NCBI GenBank assembly: GCA_002254805.1
Contig: NJDW01000006.1
Location: forward strand, 1-9,385
DNA length: 9,385 bases
Reading direction: 5' to 3'
DNA from: Candidatus Pacearchaeota archaeon ex4484_31
GTDB taxonomy: Archaea > Nanobdellota > Nanobdellia > Pacearchaeales > UBA284
A model generated the notes under the pieces. That model was given only the letters and a program-made list of their open reading frames with translations, ran no database searches and was not told the DNA's origin. Shown here in pieces: positions 6,288 through 9,385 of the stretch (its first letter is position 1; each line of letters starts with the position of its first letter). The translations under genes and the position numbers were made by a program.

Positions 6288-6424
6288 TTTATCGAATATG
6301 AAAATTTGAAGTAGCTTGCTGAAGGCAACAAAGCCTATTTTAATTGCTGTTGTGTAAGTGTGAGAGTACTAAAGAGACTGAAAAAAGCAGGAAGTAGCAC
6401 TACCGAAAATTTTGTTTTGTTTTA
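6288..6424 (+). ncRNA. Possible short non-coding RNA before srp54
   Basis: A plus-strand TTATAAAT at 6259-6266 would start transcription near 6288. The tract TTTTGTTTTGTTTT at 6410-6423 looks like an archaeal terminator. Between them there is no useful reading frame: the ATG at 6298 stops after three codons. Possible pairings by eye are 6311-6320 with 6386-6391 and 6400-6403, and an inner stem of 6326-6334 with 6346-6352. It lacks the conserved SRP RNA helix 8 pattern. This is inference from position and signals only. Confidence 0.2.
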
Positions 6425-6441
6425 CTTTCTACTTTATATCT

Positions 6442-6470
6442 TTTTATTAGGAAATGTCCTCCGAATAAAA
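6442..6470 (+). repeat. Hairpin with an 11-bp interrupted stem
   Basis: TTTTATT (6442-6448) and AGGA (6449-6452) pair with AATAAAA (6464-6470) and TCCT (6457-6460), leaving a 4-base loop and a CCG bulge. The T-run on its left side and its place between the T-rich tract and the srp54 promoter suit a terminator or insulator. No function is shown. Confidence 0.35.
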
Positions 6471-6501
6471 TGTATCTCAACTTCTCCTAGTAAAAAAATT
6501 A

Positions 6502-6519
6502 AAGCTTATAAATAAGCTT
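6502..6519 (+). promoter_or_regulatory. srp54 TATA element inside a palindrome
   Basis: AAGCTTAT-AA-ATAAGCTT has perfect 8-base arms (6502-6509 and 6512-6519) and contains TTATAAAT, about 23 nt before the srp54 ATG. No Shine-Dalgarno precedes the ATG, so the message is probably leaderless. The palindrome would let a dimeric protein cover the TATA box. Confidence 0.55.
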
Positions 6520-6532
6520 ACTTTTTAAGGTT

Positions 6533-7891
6533 ATGTTGGACAAACTTGGAGGAGGGTTAAGGAAAGCCTTACATAAGCTAGCTAGCTCTGTCTTTGTTGA
6601 TAAGAAAGTTGTTGAAGATGTTATAAAACAGATAAAAAGAACCTTACTTGAAGCTGATGTAAACCTAGAGCTAGTAAATGAACTTTGTGAAAAAGTAAGA
6701 AAAAAAGCATCTGAGAAAGTTCCTGGAATAGAGAAAAAAGAACAGATAATAAAGCTTATTCACGATGAGCTTGTTAACATTCTTGGTGCAAAAAGTTTCA
6801 AGCTTGAGATAGATAGAAAAAAGAAACCCTACAAAATAATGCTTATAGGCTTATATGGAACAGGAAAAACAACAACAACTGTAAAGCTTGCTTTTTATTA
6901 CAGCAAAAGAAACTACAAGGTCTGTGTTCTTGGTTTAGACACTCACAGACAAGCTGCTCCAGAGCAACTGGAACAGTTAGCAAAAAAAGCTAACGTTGCT
7001 TGTTTTGTAGATAAAGAAGAAAAAAATGCTTTATCTGTTTGGAAAAAATTTTCTGATAAGTTAAAGAAATATGACATTGTGTTTATAGATACTGCTGGAA
7101 GAGATACTTTATCGAAGGGCTTGATAAATGAATTAAAAACCTTGAACAAAGTAATAAATCCAGAAAAAACATTTCTTGTTATCTCAGCAGACATAGGAAA
7201 GGCTGCTTCAAGATTAGCGAAAGGCTTTTCACAAGCTTGCAAGATTGATGGCATAATAGTAACAAAGCTTGATGGAACAGCCAAAGCAGGAGGTGCTCTT
7301 TCTAGCTGTAAAGAAGCAAAAGCAAACGTAGTTTTTATCACAACAGGCGAAAAGCTCTATGATATAGAAAGCTTTGATGCAACAAGTTTTGTTAGCCGTT
7401 TACTTGGACTTGGTGATTTAAAAGCATTGGTTGAAAAGGCTAGGCTTGCTTTTGAGGAAAAGGAAAGAAAAAAACTTGAAAAAAGGTTGAAAGCAGAAAC
7501 ATTTACCCTAGATGATTTGTATGAGCAAATCAAAGCAATGCAAAAAATCGGGCCTTTAAGTAAAATAGCAGAAATGATACCTGGATTTTCTTTTTTAACC
7601 TCTCGCGCTTCAAAACTCTTTGATGTTCAAGAAGAAAAGCTAAAACGATGGAAATATGCAATAGATAGTATGACAAAAGAAGAAAGAGAGAATCCTGAAA
7701 TGATAAATGCAAGTAGGTTAGCAAGAATAAGTAAGGGAAGTGCTGTAAGTGCTGGTGAAATAAGAGAGTTGTTAAAACAATATAAGATAATGAAACAGTT
7801 CATTTCAGAAACAAACCTTGAGCAAGGAATAGACCAAAGAACCTTGCAAAAACTTGCAAAAAAGTTTGGAAAAAAACTATTTCTTCACTAA
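6533..7891 (+). CDS. srp54: Signal recognition particle protein SRP54 (Ffh)
   Basis: SRP54 binds signal sequences emerging from the ribosome, binds SRP RNA, and docks on FtsY as a GTP-dependent pair. The 452 residues match the usual length. The N domain (1-95) has L-L-E-A-D-V-N (38-44). The G domain has G-L-Y-G-T-G-K-T (106-113), D-T-H-R (136-139), D-T-A-G-R (186-190), T-K-L-D (244-247) and T-G-E (271-273). The M domain (about 322-425) has the methionine-rich signal-binding region (M-Q-K-I-G-P-L-S-K-I) and the RNA-binding S-R-L-A-R-I-S-K-G-S (394-403). The tail is basic. The usual D-A-x-x-G-Q segment reads S-A-D-I-G-K (218-223), losing both Asp and Gln. The last 15 bp overlap the convergent membrane-protein gene. 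SRP19 and SRP RNA are not in the window. Confidence 0.96.
   Translation: MLDKLGGGLRKALHKLASSVFVDKKVVEDVIKQIKRTLLEADVNLELVNELCEKVRKKASEKVPGIEKKEQIIKLIHDELVNILGAKSFKLEIDRKKKPYKIMLIGLYGTGKTTTTVKLAFYYSKRNYKVCVLGLDTHRQAAPEQLEQLAKKANVACFVDKEEKNALSVWKKFSDKLKKYDIVFIDTAGRDTLSKGLINELKTLNKVINPEKTFLVISADIGKAASRLAKGFSQACKIDGIIVTKLDGTAKAGGALSSCKEAKANVVFITTGEKLYDIESFDATSFVSRLLGLGDLKALVEKARLAFEEKERKKLEKRLKAETFTLDDLYEQIKAMQKIGPLSKIAEMIPGFSFLTSRASKLFDVQEEKLKRWKYAIDSMTKEERENPEMINASRLARISKGSAVSAGEIRELLKQYKIMKQFISETNLEQGIDQRTLQKLAKKFGKKLFLH
7848..7876 (-). terminator. T-run terminator of the paralogous membrane-protein genes
   Basis: On the minus strand, runs of 7, 6 and 5 T (7870-7876, 7858-7863, 7848-7852) begin directly after the stop at 7877-7879. 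On the plus strand the same bases encode the lysine-rich SRP54 tail. No comparable T-runs follow the srp54 stop in its own direction. Confidence 0.5.
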
Positions 7892-8347
7892 TACCCAAGC
7901 TACTATTGCTGTTATTATACAAAATATTACTATGCTATATACCTGAGGTTGTAAAATTGCTTCTGGTATGTACTTTGTTATTGGTCCAAACAATCTAACA
8001 GCTGAGTAAAGAAAAAAGAATATCAGCAATGCTACAAGAAACCATCCAAAGCCTGGCTTGAAAAAACCTTCAAATGTTTTTCCGCTTAGTATAACACCTA
8101 CAAACAAAACAATGAAAACAAGACAGATGATAAAGACAACTACCCACGGCATCGTTAACTGTAAGTACTTTGATGCTTTTGTTGAAACAAGAAAAAGGAG
8201 GGAAATTGCTAAGCTAACAACAAGATGTATGAATTTGTTTTCTCCAAGTGCTTTTGTTTTTGAAAGCAAAGCATAGATCACAGCAAAAACAAGGATAAAG
8301 CTCCATATTGGCATTAAGTTTCCTATCCATCCTATTTGTATTTCCAT
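7877..8347 (-). CDS. Five-helix membrane protein, second of the tandem family in full view
   Basis: This 156-residue protein has about five membrane helices (12-30, 38-56, 68-87, 101-119, 136-153) and ends in K-K. The segment F-I-L-V-F-A-V-I-Y-A-L-L (17-28), then E-N-K-F-I-H (36-41) and S-L-A-I-S-L-L (45-51), lines up with L-L-L-V-F-A-I-V-F-A-L-L, N-K-G-I-H and S-I-V-I-A-L-F of the upstream gene, so the two are paralogs. It has no charged tail beyond K-K. It begins 9 nt after the upstream stop, so they are one operon. Its end overlaps srp54 by 15 bp. I know no function for the family; the form would suit a small channel, a holin-like protein or a membrane assembly factor, without evidence for any of them. 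Confidence 0.75.
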   Translation of the reverse strand: MEIQIGWIGNLMPIWSFILVFAVIYALLSKTKALGENKFIHLVVSLAISLLFLVSTKASKYLQLTMPWVVVFIICLVFIVLFVGVILSGKTFEGFFKPGFGWFLVALLIFFFLYSAVRLFGPITKYIPEAILQPQVYSIVIFCIITAIVAWVLVKK

Positions 8348-8356
8348 CTTATTTTT

Positions 8357-8947
8357 TTATCTTGATGGAACAAGCTGTACTGAGTATTTTCCTTTTTTTC
8401 CTCCCCCTTCTTCTTTTTTAAATGAAATTATGACAAAAGCAACCATAAGAGCAAGAATGATAAATAAAATGATTGTTGGAGCATGAACATACCAAATGCT
8501 ATGTAATCTGTAACCTGCTGTTGGCCATAAAAACGTTATTAAAGAAGGTCCTCCAGCATAGATCGGTTTAAAAAGCACTATAGCTATTCCTACAGCAATA
8601 AAGATTCCAAGGATAGCTTTCCCTGCACCTTCCTCTGGCTTTATTACTATTCCTATCAAGATTGCTACAGCAACAAGTAATACTATTGCTAGAGCAAGGT
8701 TAGAGAATAAAAGAGAAAAAAAATCTGAAATGGATGGGTTTGTTATTGTAAACAAGGCTATAACAATAGAGATTATGCCATGGATTCCTTTATTGTTAAA
8801 CAAGTTTATTCTTTCAAGCAAAGCAAAAACAATTGCAAAAACAAGAAGTAAAGGTAAGATAACAGTAAACACACCAACTTGTTGCCACTGTGCTATTATC
8901 TGTTGCCATGCCCCATAACCAAGATAGCTAAGTCCATACCCATCCAT
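8357..8947 (-). CDS. Five-helix membrane protein, first full member of the tandem family
   Basis: This 196-residue protein has an N-terminal Gly/Tyr/Gln-rich stretch (1-24, including W-Q-Q-I-I-A-Q-W-Q-Q), then about five helices (26-45, 55-75, 84-102, 110-128, 155-176), and a soluble tail rich in Lys, Glu and Gly (177-196). A loop of about 26 residues between helices 4 and 5 (Pro, Gly and Trp rich) is absent from the downstream paralog. Family marks are L-V-F-A-I-V-F-A-L-L (35-44), N-N-K-G-I-H (51-56) and I-V-I-A-L-F (61-66). A TATA box lies about 27 nt before the ATG, so it has its own promoter although another family member lies just upstream. I recall similar hypothetical proteins in DPANN genomes but no function. 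Confidence 0.75.
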   Translation of the reverse strand: MDGYGLSYLGYGAWQQIIAQWQQVGVFTVILPLLLVFAIVFALLERINLFNNKGIHGIISIVIALFTITNPSISDFFSLLFSNLALAIVLLVAVAILIGIVIKPEEGAGKAILGIFIAVGIAIVLFKPIYAGGPSLITFLWPTAGYRLHSIWYVHAPTIILFIILALMVAFVIISFKKEEGGGKKGKYSVQLVPSR

Positions 8948-8969
8948 TAATTTCTTAGAAAAAGTTAGT

Positions 8970-8979
8970 TTATATATTT
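8970..8979 (-). promoter_or_regulatory. TATA box of the two-gene membrane operon
   Basis: AAATATATAA on the minus strand is centred about 27 nt before the ATG at 8947, the spacing for a leaderless mRNA. Just upstream lies AACCAAAAAAGGT (8981-8993), a small palindrome also found at 30-42. Confidence 0.55.
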
Positions 8980-9014
8980 TACCTTTTTTGGTTATGAAGA
9001 AGCTTTAGAAAAAC

Positions 9015-9385
9015 TTACTTTTCAGACTCAGACTTGCTTTTTGATGTTACAGCAACTGCGATTGCTCCTCCAAGAGCAAGAAAAAAGACTATGTATGCTA
9101 TTGCTTGTTCACTCAACCTTATACCTGATGTTCTTGGCATTGTTCCTGTAGCCCAAAGCAAAACAACTATCAAAGCGATTCCAAAGACTATTCCTAAAGC
9201 TATTTGTAATGCTTTACTTTGATGTACACCTATGAAACCAAAAACAAGATAGATGGAAAGTAAAACAACAATCAATGCTGCTGTTATAGGCAAAAGTTTT
9301 AAGGTAAAGCCAACAACTGATTGTACACCAACAAAAATTAATCCAATGACTAAAGCAACAATGATGTCTATTCCTTTCTTGCCTT
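9015..9385 (-). CDS. Third member of the tandem membrane-protein family, start beyond the right edge
   Basis: The frame stays open to the window end, giving 122 full codons; no ATG start is visible. Taking the TTG at 9293 as the start would cut a helix that aligns with the paralogs. The edge begins G-K-K-G-I-D-I-I-V-A-L-V-I-G-L-I, which matches the N-K-G-I-H-G-I-I-S-I-V-I-A-L-F segment (helix 2) of the gene at 8357-8947. Three further helices follow (starting near L-P-I-T-A-A-L, A-L-Q-I-A-L-G and A-I-A-Y-I-V-F), then a charged tail, T-S-K-S-K-S-E-S-E-K. The visible part therefore contains helices 2-5 of the family, and helix 1 should lie just outside. Its stop is 67 nt before the next gene. 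Confidence 0.78.
   Translation of the reverse strand, partial: GKKGIDIIVALVIGLIFVGVQSVVGFTLKLLPITAALIVVLLSIYLVFGFIGVHQSKALQIALGIVFGIALIVVLLWATGTMPRTSGIRLSEQAIAYIVFFLALGGAIAVAVTSKSKSESEK

Larger units (their letters stand above)
6234..6532. other. Intergenic region between two divergent genes, 299 bp
   Basis: It holds the TATA palindrome at 6254-6270, the possible RNA at 6288-6424, a T-rich tract, the hairpin at 6442-6470 and the srp54 promoter at 6502-6519. It is long for such a tightly packed window. I see no small gene with a plausible start, no tRNA and no repeat array. Confidence 0.5.

Noticed and set aside
6234..6532. SRP (7S) RNA gene, suggested by srp54 next door
   Set aside because: The region is AT-rich and lacks the conserved GGAA tetraloop and paired asymmetric loop of helix 8 on either strand. 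A motif like GCAGGAAGTAGC at 6387-6398 resembles it only loosely and has no flanking stem.
6943..7341. Long minus-strand frame opposite srp54
   Set aside because: It lies within the SRP54 G domain, whose motifs prove the plus strand; it has no promoter or recognisable motif.
9015..9293. A complete 92-residue membrane protein starting at TTG 9293
   Set aside because: The frame is open to the window edge and the upstream codons encode a family helix, so the gene is truncated by the window rather than short.
1..9385. CRISPR array, tRNA, insertion sequence or integrase remains
   Set aside because: No regularly spaced repeats, no cloverleaf with a T-arm GGTTCRA motif, no transposase motifs and no flanking direct repeats were seen.

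Overview
The window is from an AT-rich archaeal chromosome. The archaeal signs are an archaeal-type SRP54 and FtsY pair, a Gins51-type replication protein, an archaeal-type (ApgM) phosphoglycerate mutase, and TATA elements about 23-32 nt before most start codons with almost no Shine-Dalgarno sequences. Arginine is mostly AGA/AGG and lysine is very common. Tight packing, overlapping convergent genes and many family-less small membrane proteins suggest a small-genome (DPANN-like) archaeon, but no rRNA is present to place it. That placement is inference.

Layout. (1) Positions 1-1719, minus strand: apgM, then gins51 after a 4-nt gap, then the first six codons of a gene that may encode ribosomal protein L44e and runs off the left edge. 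(2) Positions 1817-4109, plus strand: a DUF4064-like small membrane protein, a polytopic membrane protein of the DUF7847/GPDPase-membrane-domain kind, and ftsY. (3) Positions 4106-4681, minus: a small HELIH putative zinc metallopeptidase that overlaps the ftsY stop by 4 bp. (4) Positions 4953-6233, minus: a 426-residue protein that reads as two triphosphate-tunnel domains in tandem, a VTC-like half followed by a CYTH-like half. (5) Positions 6533-7891, plus: srp54. (6) Positions 7877-9385, minus: three tandem, related membrane proteins of about five helices. The first of these in transcription order is cut by the right edge, and its true start lies outside the window.

How the genes work together. 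SRP54 and FtsY are the two GTPases of co-translational membrane targeting, and they sit 2.4 kb apart with similar BRE/TATA promoters. At least five membrane proteins lie around them. Gins51 and the possible L44e form an information-processing block with ApgM upstream. The metallopeptidase, the double tunnel protein and the three paralogous membrane proteins have no role I can assign from sequence.

Two non-coding stretches exceed 200 bp. Positions 4682-4952 hold a promoter, palindromes and a T-rich tract. Positions 6234-6532 hold a TATA palindrome that could fire both ways, a possible short non-coding RNA, a hairpin and the srp54 promoter. I see no tRNA, rRNA, CRISPR array, transposase or integrase.
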